Source of the DNA: Corallococcus caeni
GTDB taxonomy: Bacteria; Myxococcota; Myxococcia; Myxococcales; Myxococcaceae
Assembly: GCF_036245865.1 (NCBI RefSeq)
Contig: NZ_BTTW01000001.1
Location: 496,001 to 560,000, forward strand
Length of the DNA: 64,000 nucleotides
Direction: 5' to 3'
This document shows, one piece after another, positions 7,256 through 17,364 of this stretch (its first letter is position 1; each line of letters starts with the position of its first letter). The position numbers and the translations under genes were made by a program. The notes beneath the pieces were generated by a model. It had not been told where the DNA came from. It ran no database searches and saw only the letters and a list, made by a program, of their open reading frames with translations.

Positions 7256-10198
7256 CTACGGGCAGCCCAGCGGGTAGGTGATTTCCACCACGGCGCCGGG
7301 AGCCGGGGCGCGCAGGCGCTCGAAGATGACGGCGTTGGCGCGCGCGTCATAGGCCCAGCCGTCCGTCACCGGCGCCCCGTCCACGCGGACCACGAGGGCG
7401 CCCGGGTCCGCGGGCAGCTCCGACAGGGAGAAGGTGCGGTTGGGGCCGAAGGCGCTCTCCGACAGCTTCTCCAGCGACGCGGCCCAGTTGGGCGTGCAGA
7501 TGCTGTCCACCACGCCGTTGAGCTTGTGGGCCAGCTCCATGTAGCGGCTGCCGGAGCTGCTGGCGGTGGTGCAGCTGGACAGGTCCTCCGGGCCCACCAC
7601 GGCGTTGAAGCTCACCTTGGTGGGGTCGTTCCCCTTGAGGGCCAGCAGGTAGGTTTCGTACCAGGCCACCGGCTGCGAGCTGAAGTCCTCCTCGTCCGAC
7701 AGCACGATGATGGCCAGCTTCGCGTCGTCGCGCAGGAAGCCGCCGTTGCCGTCGTTGGCCTCCGGCGTGCGCGGGTCGTCCAGGTTGTAGAGCAGCGGAT
7801 CCGACAGCGCGCGGTACGCGGCGTCCAGGCCCTGCTCGTTCCAGTGACACACGCCCACGTGCGTGTTGATGGCGAAGACGCCGGCCGCGTTGGGCGTCTC
7901 CGGCGTGATGATGCGCGGGCTGGTGCCGTCCACGGGGAACAGGCGCCCGTTCTCACCGCCCATCGCGCCGCCGGGGCACTCGGACCAGCCGCCGGGGGAA
8001 GGGTCCAGGCCGGTGGTGGTGACGCCGATGCGGTAGTCCACCTGCGCGGCGGTGGCGGCGGAGAGGAAGGCCGCGAAGTTCTCCCCCAGGCTCTGCTGCT
8101 CCTCCATCATGGAGCCCGAGTTGTCGACGACGAAGAGCACGTCCACGCGCGCCTCCGCCTCCTGGACGAAGCGGTCCGTCTGGTCCGTCTTCGCCAGCCC
8201 CCGCCCCACGAGCCCCGCGTTGTAGACGGCGCCGTCCTTCAGCGTGAAGCGCACCGCCGCCGCGTCCTCGCCCTCCTCCACGGGCGCGTACTTCGCGGTG
8301 AGCTTCACGCGCCCGCCCGCCGGAATCGTGGCCGGCAGCGCGCCGGACACCGCGAACTCCTGCCCCGCCTGCTCCAGCGTCATGCCCGCGACCTTCACCT
8401 CCCCCGGGCAGTCGTTGTAGGCCATGAACTCGCGGGTGCGCGGGCCGCACGCCAGCCGGCTGATGCCGAAGTCCACCGTGGTGGGCTGCACGGAGAAGCA
8501 GCCCTGCACGCCCCGGCCCACCAGGTTCACCATCGGGTGGCCGCGCGTGGGGTGGCTCACCCAGCCCTCCGCGAGCCCCTGGAACTCCCCTTCCGAGGCC
8601 GGATGGAAGCGCACGATGAGCGTCGCCTTCTTGCCGGGCTCCAGCACGCTGTTGGCCACCGTCGCCGCGCGGAAGGCCGGATCCGACCCCGACGCCAGCT
8701 GGAGCGCGGACAGGAAGCACGCCTGCGTGCCGGTGTTGCGCAGCGTGACGCCCAGCGCCACCTCCGAGCCCACCGGCACCTGGCCGAAGTCCAGCACCGA
8801 GGGCAGCGCGTACTCGCAGGGCGCGAAGGCGCGGCCCTCGCCCGTCAGCGTCACGCCGTCCGTGGCGCTGGAGGTGCGCTGCATGGAGGTGACGGCCAGC
8901 TGCCCGCTGCTCACGCTGCCCACGCCCGCGCGCGGGCTGAAGGTGACGCCCACCTTCAGCGTGCCCCCGGGCGCCACCGGCTGGCTGGACGGCGGCTGCG
9001 CGAGCGTGAAGTAGCCGCCCGCCTGCGTGGTGAGCTGCAGGCCCGTGACGGACGTCTCCTCGCGGCAGTGGTTGGACACGGTGACGTCGCGCGTGGCCGT
9101 CATGCCGAAGGCCACCGGCCCGAAGTCCAGGTGCGCGGGCGTCACCTCCACGCACGACGCGCCGCCCTCGCCCGTCAGCGTCACCTTGGGGCCGGGCGAC
9201 GTCGTCTTCGGCTTGCGCACGGCCACCTCCACGCGGCCGTCGCGCACCTTGCCGAACCCCTTCGGCGTGAAGGCCACGCGCAGCTCCACCACCCCGCCCG
9301 GCGGCAGCACGTCGTTGGGCAGCGCGGGCGCGCTCACCACCTTGAACACACCGGACGGGTCCTCCAGCAGCGCCGCGCCCTTGTAGCTGAGCGCTTCGTT
9401 GCCCTGGTTGCGCACGGTGATGCGCTCCTCCGCGGTGGCGCCCACGGCGACCCGGCCGAAGTCCACGCGCAGCGGCGTCACCTCCAGCGCGCTGGCCACG
9501 CCCGTCCCCGTCAGCGTCACCACCGCGGGCTCGCAGCCGTCACACACCGCGACGTGCAGCGCCGCCTCCGCGTTGCCCAGCCGCACCGGGCTGAAGGCCA
9601 CCGGCACCTTGCGCGTCTCGTGCGGCGCCAGCGTGGACGGCAGCCCCACCCCGGCGGAGAACTCGTCCGCGTCCGCGCCCTCCACCGACAGCACCAGCGG
9701 GCTCTCCACGTCGGAGGGGTTGCGCACCGTCACCTCGCGCATCTCCACCAGCCCCAGGTTCACGTTGCCGAAGTCGAGCGCCGACTCCGGCACCTCCACC
9801 AGCGCCTTCACGCCGCGCCCGCTGACGGGCACCTGCGCCGCCGCGCCGCCGGACGCGTCGGTCATCAACTCCAGCTGCCCCTGCACCGCGCCCTCCACGT
9901 CGGGCGTGAAGCGCACTTCAATCTCGTGCTCCGCGCCGGCCGTCAGCGTGAAGGGCTCGAACGCGGGGACGCTCACGTTGGGCAGCGACGAGCGCGCCCC
10001 CTCCACGCGGTACGACGCGCGCCCCTCGTTCGCCAGCCGCAGCTTCATCGCCTTGGTGCGGCCCACCGCGGCGGCGCCGAACTCCAGGAGCTCCGGCCGC
10101 GCGGCGAACCCCGTGCGTGCCTGCTGTGAAGTGGGTCGCTCACACGCCGTCCCCGCCGCCACCGCCACCGCCAACACCAACCATCGGAGTCCACGCAT
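7256..10198 (-). CDS. lipoprotein with repeated ASH/HYDIN-type domains and C-terminal VWA domain
   Basis: A 980-residue exported protein. The start at 10198 gives MRGLRWLVLAVAVAAGTAC, a lipoprotein-type signal with Cys at the cleavage site; an upstream in-frame start lacks a signal. Residues from about 30 to 680 hold about six modules of roughly 110 residues, each opening with a V-DFG-V-VG pattern (for example LDFGNVNLG, VDFGRVAVG, LDFGPVAFG) and containing F.P, typical of choice-of-anchor D/ASH Ig-like folds. A von Willebrand A domain follows with the metal site DNSGSM. Probably surface or periplasmic, binding another protein. It is divergent from uvrA. Ligand unknown. Confidence 0.85.
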   Translation of the reverse strand: MRGLRWLVLAVAVAAGTACERPTSQQARTGFAARPELLEFGAAAVGRTKAMKLRLANEGRASYRVEGARSSLPNVSVPAFEPFTLTAGAEHEIEVRFTPDVEGAVQGQLELMTDASGGAAAQVPVSGRGVKALVEVPESALDFGNVNLGLVEMREVTVRNPSDVESPLVLSVEGADADEFSAGVGLPSTLAPHETRKVPVAFSPVRLGNAEAALHVAVCDGCEPAVVTLTGTGVASALEVTPLRVDFGRVAVGATAEERITVRNQGNEALSYKGAALLEDPSGVFKVVSAPALPNDVLPPGGVVELRVAFTPKGFGKVRDGRVEVAVRKPKTTSPGPKVTLTGEGGASCVEVTPAHLDFGPVAFGMTATRDVTVSNHCREETSVTGLQLTTQAGGYFTLAQPPSSQPVAPGGTLKVGVTFSPRAGVGSVSSGQLAVTSMQRTSSATDGVTLTGEGRAFAPCEYALPSVLDFGQVPVGSEVALGVTLRNTGTQACFLSALQLASGSDPAFRAATVANSVLEPGKKATLIVRFHPASEGEFQGLAEGWVSHPTRGHPMVNLVGRGVQGCFSVQPTTVDFGISRLACGPRTREFMAYNDCPGEVKVAGMTLEQAGQEFAVSGALPATIPAGGRVKLTAKYAPVEEGEDAAAVRFTLKDGAVYNAGLVGRGLAKTDQTDRFVQEAEARVDVLFVVDNSGSMMEEQQSLGENFAAFLSAATAAQVDYRIGVTTTGLDPSPGGWSECPGGAMGGENGRLFPVDGTSPRIITPETPNAAGVFAINTHVGVCHWNEQGLDAAYRALSDPLLYNLDDPRTPEANDGNGGFLRDDAKLAIIVLSDEEDFSSQPVAWYETYLLALKGNDPTKVSFNAVVGPEDLSSCTTASSSGSRYMELAHKLNGVVDSICTPNWAASLEKLSESAFGPNRTFSLSELPADPGALVVRVDGAPVTDGWAYDARANAVIFERLRAPAPGAVVEITYPLGCP

Positions 10199-10616
10199 AC
10201 AGAGTCTCGTCCTTCCTACACACGGCACCGGTGTCCCCCCACACAGCCCTGCACGTGGATCCGGTCGTCGTGGAAAGGTGCAACCCTGGTGCCTGAACGT
10301 CCCAACGAGGCGCCGTCGCGCCGCCAACACGGCAAACAGGCGCCCACGTTGGGATGCGGGCCTTAACGGGTAAAACAGGAGATTCGACGTTTCGTGGAAG
10401 CGACTGCAAAAGCTTCACAAACGGTCGATGCCACACCGACCCCTCACCCTCGGGGGCCGTGCGACTTCCAGCAGGGATGAGTGGAGCGCGCAGGACGGCC
10501 GCGTGCCCGTCTGGCCGGGGGATGCGGGCGGGCTTCCCGGGTGTTGCTTCAGAACCGCTCCGGGCGTGCGCCTTTGCGTGCACCGGAACACCCTTTCAGT
10601 GATAAAGCGCGCCCCC
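10199..10616. other. 418-bp divergent intergenic region
   Basis: Region between the VWA lipoprotein and uvrA, presumably carrying both promoters. No convincing conserved gene was found on either strand. I looked for a LexA-type box ahead of uvrA; a GTTCAG core is present near 10298 on the minus strand, but the flanking bases do not fit the myxobacterial consensus as I recall it. No riboswitch or terminator structure is evident. Confidence 0.5.
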
Positions 10617-13490
10617 ATGTCCGAGCCCGACGTCATTTCCATCCGTGGAGCCAGGGAGCACAACCTCAAGACCGTCTCCCTGGACATCCCGAAGAAGAAG
10701 CTCGTGGTGTTCACCGGCGTGTCGGGCTCCGGCAAGAGCTCGCTCGCGTTCGACACGCTCTACGCCGAAGGGCAGCGCCGCTACGTGGAGAGCCTTTCCT
10801 CCTACGCGCGCCAGTTCCTGGGGCAGATGGAGAAGCCCCGCTACGACACGCTGCGCGGCCTGTCGCCCACCATCTCCATCGAGCAGAAGGCGGCCAGCAA
10901 CAACCCGCGCTCCACGGTGGGCACCGTCACGGAGGTGCACGACTACCTGCGCGTGCTCTACGCCTCCATCGGCGTGCAGCACTGCCCCAACTGCGGCCGC
11001 AAGGTGGGCAAGCAGAGCGCGCAGCAGATCGTCGATGAGATCATGAAGCTGCCCGCGGGCACCAAGCTCCAGGTGCTGGCGCCCATCGTCACGAACCGCA
11101 AGGGCGAGCACAAGGACCTGCTGGCGGAGGCGCAGAAGCGCGGCTTCTCCCGCGCGCGCGTGGACGGGAAGGTGCGCGAATTGGAGGAGCGCATCGAACT
11201 GGACAAGAAGTCCAAGCACGACATCGCGCTCATCATCGACCGCCTGGTGTTGAAGCCGGACCTGCGCACGCGCCTGACGGACTCCGTGGAGACCGCGCTG
11301 CGCGAGGGCAAGGGCACGCTCATCATCACGGATGAGAAGGGCACGCTCGCGTCCGACCGCGTGATGAGCGAGCTGAACGCGTGCCCCGCGTGCGGCCTGT
11401 CCTTCGGGGACCTCACGCCCGCGTCGTTCTCCTTCAACAACCCGCTGGGCATGTGCACGGACTGCAACGGCCTGGGCACGCGTCCGGAGATGGACGCGGA
11501 CCTGCTGGTGCCGGACCAGAGCCGCAGCATCCGCGACGGCGCGATTGAACCGTGGGCCAGCGGCATGAACCGCGGCGAGGGCTGGACGGCGGACTTCGTG
11601 GAGAGCCTGGCGACCGCGTTCAAGATTGATTTGGACGTCCCGTACGCGAAGCTGTCCAAGCGGGAGAAGGACGTCCTGATGAACGGCGCGAAGGGCAAGT
11701 CCTTCACCGTGCAGTGGGGCGACAACGGCCAGTACGACATGGAGTGGGAGGGCCTGCTCGCCCGCACCATGCGCAACTTCAAGACGACGACGTCGGAGGC
11801 GCGCAAGACGGAGCTCCAGCGCTACTTCAGCGACAAGCCCTGCCCGTCCTGCAAGGGCGAGCGCCTGCGTCCGGAGAGCCGCGCGGTGAAGGTGCACCAG
11901 CGCACGCTGGTGGAGTTGAGCCGCATGACCATCACGGAGGCGCGCACCTTCCTCACGCAGATGGGCCTGAGCGCGCAGGAGGAGAAGATCGCCCAGGAGC
12001 TGCTCAAGGAGATCCGCAGCCGCCTGTCCTTCCTGGTGGACGTGGGCCTGGGCTACCTCACGCTGGACCGCACGGCGTCCACGCTGTCCGGCGGTGAGAG
12101 CCAGCGCATCCGGCTGGCGTCGCAGATGGGCAGCGAGCTGACGGGCGTCATCTACATCCTGGATGAGCCCTCCATCGGCCTGCACCAGCGCGACAACGGC
12201 AAGCTGCTGTCCACGCTCAAGCGGCTGCGCGACCTGGGCAACTCCGTCATCGTCGTGGAGCACGACGAGGAGACGATGGAGGAGGCGGACTACCTGGTGG
12301 ACTTCGGCCCCGGCGCGGGCGAGCTGGGTGGACAGGTGGTGTCCCAGGGCACGCCCAGGCAGGTGATGGCGGACGAGAACAGCCTCACCGGGGCGTACCT
12401 GTCCGGGCGCCAGGAGATTGAGATCCCGGAGACGCGCCGCAAGCCCAACCCCAAGCATCAGATCTCCATCGTGGGCGCGACGGAGAACAACCTGAGGAAC
12501 GTGGACGCGGACATCCCGCTGGGCATCTTCACGGCCGTCACGGGCGTGTCCGGCGCGGGCAAGTCAACGCTGATCAACGAGATCCTCTACCCGGCCCTGG
12601 CGCGCGCGCTCTACGAGAGCCGCGAGCCCATGGGCAAGCACAAGTCCATCAAGGGCCTGGAGCACCTGGACAAGGTCATCGACATCGACCAGCGGCCCAT
12701 TGGCCGCACGCCGCGCAGCAACCCGGCGACGTACACCAAGGTGTTCGACGCCATCCGTGAGGTCTTCGCGATGACGCCGGAGGCGCGCACCTTCGGCTAT
12801 GGCCCGGGCCGCTTCAGCTTCAACATCAAGGGCGGCCGCTGCGAGGCGTGCGAGGGCGACGGAGTGAAGCTGGTGGAGATGCACTTCCTGGCGGACGTCT
12901 ACGTCCCCTGCGAGGTGTGCAACGGCAAGCGCTTCAACGAAGCGACGCTGCGCGTGCGCTACAAGGGCAAGAACATCGCGGAGACGCTGGACCTGAGCGT
13001 GCGCGAGGCGGTGGACCACTTCGGCGCGCACAAGGACATCCTGCGCGTCCTCACCACGCTCACCGACGTGGGCCTGGGCTACCTGCGGCTGGGCCAGCCC
13101 TCCCCCACCCTGTCCGGCGGCGAAGCGCAGCGCATCAAGCTGGCGCGCGAGCTGGCGCGCGTGGCCACCGGCCGCACGCTCTACATCCTGGACGAGCCCA
13201 CCACGGGCCTGCACTTCGAGGACATCCGCAAGCTCCTGTCCGTGCTCAACCGGCTGGTGGAGGCGGGCAACAGCGTGCTCGTCATCGAGCACAACCTGGA
13301 CGTCATCAAGAGCGCGGACTGGCTCATCGACCTGGGGCCGGAGGGCGGCTCGGGCGGCGGCAACATCCTGGCCACCGGCACGCCGGAGGACGTCGCGAAG
13401 GTGGAGGCCAGCCACACCGGCCGATACCTCAAGCACGTGCTGGGCAAGGCGCGCCGGGCCCGCATCGGCAAGCGCGTGGACGCGGCCTGA
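10617..13490 (+). CDS. uvrA: excinuclease ABC subunit A
   Basis: A 957-residue UvrA, the usual length. It has two ABC ATPase modules: Walker [10 protein letters not shown] near the N-terminus and GVSGAGKST in the second half; signature motifs [12 protein letters not shown] and [12 protein letters not shown]; Walker [11 protein letters not shown] and [10 protein letters not shown]. Zinc-binding cysteine pairs are seen in CPACG/CTDCNG and CEACEG/CEVCNG. ATG 10617 starts [17 protein letters not shown], the canonical N-terminus; longer in-frame starts add unrelated sequence. UvrA finds helix-distorting lesions and loads UvrB in nucleotide excision repair. No uvrB or uvrC lies in the window. Confidence 0.97.
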   Translation: MSEPDVISIRGAREHNLKTVSLDIPKKKLVVFTGVSGSGKSSLAFDTLYAEGQRRYVESLSSYARQFLGQMEKPRYDTLRGLSPTISIEQKAASNNPRSTVGTVTEVHDYLRVLYASIGVQHCPNCGRKVGKQSAQQIVDEIMKLPAGTKLQVLAPIVTNRKGEHKDLLAEAQKRGFSRARVDGKVRELEERIELDKKSKHDIALIIDRLVLKPDLRTRLTDSVETALREGKGTLIITDEKGTLASDRVMSELNACPACGLSFGDLTPASFSFNNPLGMCTDCNGLGTRPEMDADLLVPDQSRSIRDGAIEPWASGMNRGEGWTADFVESLATAFKIDLDVPYAKLSKREKDVLMNGAKGKSFTVQWGDNGQYDMEWEGLLARTMRNFKTTTSEARKTELQRYFSDKPCPSCKGERLRPESRAVKVHQRTLVELSRMTITEARTFLTQMGLSAQEEKIAQELLKEIRSRLSFLVDVGLGYLTLDRTASTLSGGESQRIRLASQMGSELTGVIYILDEPSIGLHQRDNGKLLSTLKRLRDLGNSVIVVEHDEETMEEADYLVDFGPGAGELGGQVVSQGTPRQVMADENSLTGAYLSGRQEIEIPETRRKPNPKHQISIVGATENNLRNVDADIPLGIFTAVTGVSGAGKSTLINEILYPALARALYESREPMGKHKSIKGLEHLDKVIDIDQRPIGRTPRSNPATYTKVFDAIREVFAMTPEARTFGYGPGRFSFNIKGGRCEACEGDGVKLVEMHFLADVYVPCEVCNGKRFNEATLRVRYKGKNIAETLDLSVREAVDHFGAHKDILRVLTTLTDVGLGYLRLGQPSPTLSGGEAQRIKLARELARVATGRTLYILDEPTTGLHFEDIRKLLSVLNRLVEAGNSVLVIEHNLDVIKSADWLIDLGPEGGSGGGNILATGTPEDVAKVEASHTGRYLKHVLGKARRARIGKRVDAA

Positions 13491-14529
13491 GTCTGCACGA
13501 AGCAGGTGGCTCCCGGGCTGTGGGCAAGGAAGCAGCCCCAGGAGCGCAGCCCTCCGGTCCGGTCATGGCTGGGGGCGGGTCCTGAGGTCCGGGCTGAAGG
13601 CACGCCTCCCGGACGCAGTCACCATCAGGTTCGCCGTGATGACGCTCCGGAACGGATGGAAGCAGCTGCGCCTCGGTAGGCTCGGCGGCTGGTGCGAGGG
13701 TTCCAAGGTCACGCTCCTCGACGAAGGGGCGTGCCTCAAGAGGACCGGCCTCGTAGGGGACTGACGCTGAAGCCCCGCAGACGCACTGTTGGGCGTGGTG
13801 AACCTCGGGAGACACAGTCTCCTGGGGGACTGGCGCGAACTGGTTGAGCACGCCCTCATCGCATGTCTTCAGCAGGGCCGGCAGCTGTTGCTGAAGCGTC
13901 TGCGCGTCGCGATCGCTCAGGGCGTGCGTCGCGCACCTGGCCCACTGGCGCAGGGCTTCGCCGCCCATGAAGGGCAGCAGCCGGGCCCCAATGCCCCTGA
14001 AGGCCCGTTGCAGCGATTGAACGAGGAGCAGGTGCCCGGGACGCGCAGCCGCCTGGGCTGCCAGCCTCAGCAACTCGAACTCCAACTGGGCGCACCGCTC
14101 TCCGGAGTGCCAGTGCGCCGCATCCGAGAGCGCGTAACAGACGGACTCCAACTGGCTCACCTGCGACGCGGAGGCGTTCGCGCAGCAGTCGGTCAGGAGC
14201 TCCATCAGCACCTGCCGCTTGAGGCTGAAGAAGCCCTCCAGCAGTCGCCGGCTCTCCTCGGAGCGCGCGGCATGCAGCGCCAGGCCCAGGTTCTCCAGCG
14301 TCAGCGATTCGTCCAGTGCCACCGCTCGTGCCTGGCGCCCGGGGCGCTGCACAATCAGGCCCCGTGCCGCCAGCCGTCGCAAGGCCTCGCGCACCGTGCC
14401 CCGGCTCACGCCATACCAGTGGGCCATCACCCGCTCCGAGGCCAGCCGCCCGTTCATCGGCAACCGCCCCAGCGCGATGTCCTGCTCAAGTTGCTCTTCC
14501 ACGTACGCCACCAACCCCACCCGCACCAT
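13429..14529 (-). CDS. GntR-family (FadR/FCD-like) transcriptional regulator
   Basis: A 366-residue frame. Residues about 8-75 form a winged helix-turn-helix of the GntR type (RLASERVMAHWYGVSRGTV, EALRRLAARGLIVQRPGR). Residues about 80-240 are all-helical, as in the FadR/FCD effector domain. Start 14529 has GGGGAGGGG upstream at good spacing. The last roughly 120 residues are Pro/Ala/Cys-rich with no family resemblance, and they run 62 bases into the 3' end of uvrA on the opposite strand, so the natural C-terminus may be shorter or a frameshift may exist. A 25-bp palindrome lies 120 bp upstream, a plausible autoregulatory operator. The likely effector is a carboxylate-type small molecule by family analogy. 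Confidence 0.75.
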   Translation of the reverse strand: MVRVGLVAYVEEQLEQDIALGRLPMNGRLASERVMAHWYGVSRGTVREALRRLAARGLIVQRPGRQARAVALDESLTLENLGLALHAARSEESRRLLEGFFSLKRQVLMELLTDCCANASASQVSQLESVCYALSDAAHWHSGERCAQLEFELLRLAAQAAARPGHLLLVQSLQRAFRGIGARLLPFMGGEALRQWARCATHALSDRDAQTLQQQLPALLKTCDEGVLNQFAPVPQETVSPEVHHAQQCVCGASASVPYEAGPLEARPFVEERDLGTLAPAAEPTEAQLLPSVPERHHGEPDGDCVREACLQPGPQDPPPAMTGPEGCAPGAASLPTAREPPASCRLRPRPRACRCGPGAPCPARA

Positions 14530-14865
14530 CTGTGTCCCCTCCCCGCCCATGCTTCGCCCATCCAACCAGACGGGTCTGACATGGACGCGAAGGGACACCG
14601 ACCTTCGCCCCCGTCGTGAGCGCGGGCCCTCGGGCGGCGGACGCCGCGAACTGGTCCGACTGTCGGACCAGTTGGGCGACGTCGGTCCCGGCGGGCACCT
14701 CTGCCCGTGGCTCCCCCCGGGTCTCCGCACGGACGCACCGCCGCGGACGGCCTCCGCGCTCCGTGAGGCACGCGCGCGCGGAGAACTTCCAGGCCCAGGT
14801 TCGTGTCACGAGCTGCTGGAGTCCTGCCTACGCTGTCCTCCCTTCGCGAACGGGAGGATGGCTCG
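14530..14865. promoter_or_regulatory. divergent intergenic region between GntR regulator and acetylpolyamine amidohydrolase
   Basis: 336 bp between divergently transcribed genes. Apart from the perfect palindrome at 14649-14673 I see no conserved element or small gene. It is expected to contain the promoters of both genes, so the palindrome is well placed to control either. Confidence 0.5.
14649..14673. repeat. 25-bp perfect palindrome, copy 1
   Basis: Arm AACTGGTCCGA, three-base loop CTG, then the exact complement of the arm. The inner part recurs twice at 54.2-54.3 kb with different flanks. It contains CTGGTCCGAC, which matches the core of the E. coli FadR operator consensus as I remember it, and it sits upstream of a FadR-like regulator. 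It could be an operator, or a dispersed repeat able to form a hairpin. It is not followed by a T run, and it lies between divergent genes, so it is not a terminator here. Confidence 0.75.
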
Positions 14866-15906
<1,041 letters not shown>

Positions 15907-15915
15907 GGTGGGGGT

Positions 15916-17364
15916 ATGGCCGAGACCTCGACCGCCCCCACCGCCCAGCGCTTCCCGCCCCAGATTCCCTACATCATCGGGAACGAGGCCTGTGAGCGCT
16001 TCAGCTTCTACGGGATGCGGAACATCCTCACGGTGTTCTTCATCGACTACCTCTTGCGCACGCACGTGCCGGAGACGGGTGCGCGGGAGGCGCAGGCCAA
16101 GAGCCTGATGCACCTGTTCATGGCGGGGGTGTACTTCTTCCCGCTCATCGGCGGCTACCTGGCGGACCGCTTCTTCGGGAAGTTCCACACCATCTTCGTG
16201 CTCAGCCTCGTGTACTGCGGCGGGCACGCGTGCCTGGCGCTCTTCGAGGACAACGCCACGGGCTTCTACACGGGCCTGACGCTCATCGCGATTGGCAGTG
16301 GCGGCATCAAGCCGTGCGTCTCCGCCATGGTGGGGGACCAGTTCACGGAGAAGAACAGCCACCTGGTGAAGAAGGTCTTCGCCATCTTCTACTGGACCAT
16401 CAACTTCGGTTCGTTCTTCGCGTCGCTGTTCGTCCCGCTGCTCATGAAGAACTACGGACCCGCGGTCGCCTTCGGCGTGCCGGGCATCCTGATGTTCCTG
16501 GCGACGGTCATCTTCTGGGCGGGCCGCAAGCACTACGTGCTGGTGCCGCCCACGGGCCCCAACCCGCACTCGTTCTTCAAGGTGCTGGGCAGCGCGTTCC
16601 GGGGCAAGGACGTGGCGGGCGGCACCTGGCTGGACAAGGCGAAGGCGGAGCACCCGGCGGAGGCGGTGGAGGGCGTGAAGGCGGTGTTCCGGGTGTCCGC
16701 GCTGCTGCTGCCCTTCGTGCCCTTCTTCTGGATGCTGTTTGATCAGAAGGCGTCCACCTGGGTGGTGCAGGCGCGGTCCATGGACCCCAACGTGGGCGGC
16801 GTGGTGTTCCAGCCCAGCCAGATGCAGTTCATCAACCCCATGCTGGTGATGCTGCTCATCCCCTTCCTCACGGCCGTGGTGTACCCGGCCTTCCAGCGCG
16901 CGGGCTGGGAGCTGACGCCGCTGCGGCGCATGCCCATGGGCCTCATCATCGGCGCCGCGTCGTTCGTCATCGCGGGCTTCTTCCAGGTGGCCATGGAGGG
17001 CGGGACGACGCTGAACATCGCCTGGCAGCTCTTGCCGTACATCGTGCTGACGGTGGCGGAGATTTTGGTGTCCACCACGGGCCTGGAGTTCGCGTACACG
17101 CAGGCCCCCCGGCAGATGAAGGGCACCATCCAGAGCGTGTGGCTGGTGACGAACACGCTGGCGAACGTGGCGGTGGCCATCGCCGCAGCGCTCAACGTCT
17201 TCACGGGCTCCGCGCAGTTCTTCTTCTACGCGGCCCTGGCCGCGGCGGCCGGCGTGGGCATGGCGCTGGTGGCCCGTCGCTACGTGGTGCGGGACTACTA
17301 CCAGACGGACGCGCAGGCCCCCATGGACGGACGCAACCCCGCGGTGGAGCCGAAGCCGGCCTAG
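15916..17364 (+). CDS. POT/PTR2-family proton-coupled peptide transporter
   Basis: A 482-residue multipass transporter with the POT signature NEACERFSFYGMRNIL near residue 23 and GGYLADRFFGKFHT after the first helix pair; about 12-14 hydrophobic segments. The family imports di- and tripeptides with protons. GGTGGGGGT precedes the ATG, and the gene follows the amidohydrolase after nine bases. The stop overlaps the convergent histidine-kinase stop by four bases (CTAG). A second POT protein is encoded at 20.8-22.2 kb on the other strand. Substrate specificity cannot be read from the sequence; polyamine conjugates or peptides are both possible. Confidence 0.92.
   Translation: MAETSTAPTAQRFPPQIPYIIGNEACERFSFYGMRNILTVFFIDYLLRTHVPETGAREAQAKSLMHLFMAGVYFFPLIGGYLADRFFGKFHTIFVLSLVYCGGHACLALFEDNATGFYTGLTLIAIGSGGIKPCVSAMVGDQFTEKNSHLVKKVFAIFYWTINFGSFFASLFVPLLMKNYGPAVAFGVPGILMFLATVIFWAGRKHYVLVPPTGPNPHSFFKVLGSAFRGKDVAGGTWLDKAKAEHPAEAVEGVKAVFRVSALLLPFVPFFWMLFDQKASTWVVQARSMDPNVGGVVFQPSQMQFINPMLVMLLIPFLTAVVYPAFQRAGWELTPLRRMPMGLIIGAASFVIAGFFQVAMEGGTTLNIAWQLLPYIVLTVAEILVSTTGLEFAYTQAPRQMKGTIQSVWLVTNTLANVAVAIAAALNVFTGSAQFFFYAALAAAAGVGMALVARRYVVRDYYQTDAQAPMDGRNPAVEPKPA

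Noticed and set aside
5939-10129. 1396-codon open frame on the plus strand across the phosphoesterase and VWA lipoprotein genes
   Set aside because: It crosses several real genes, is rich in His/Arg/Gln with no domain, and mirrors the codon bias of the opposite strand.
10199-10616. LexA/SOS box ahead of uvrA
   Set aside because: A GTTCAG core exists near 10298, but the other half-site does not fit the consensus, so SOS control is not supported.
14600-14730. N-terminal extension of the GntR gene reading NWSDSRTS
   Set aside because: This peptide is only the translation of the palindrome and recurs wherever the palindrome does. A good ribosome-binding site supports the start at 14529.
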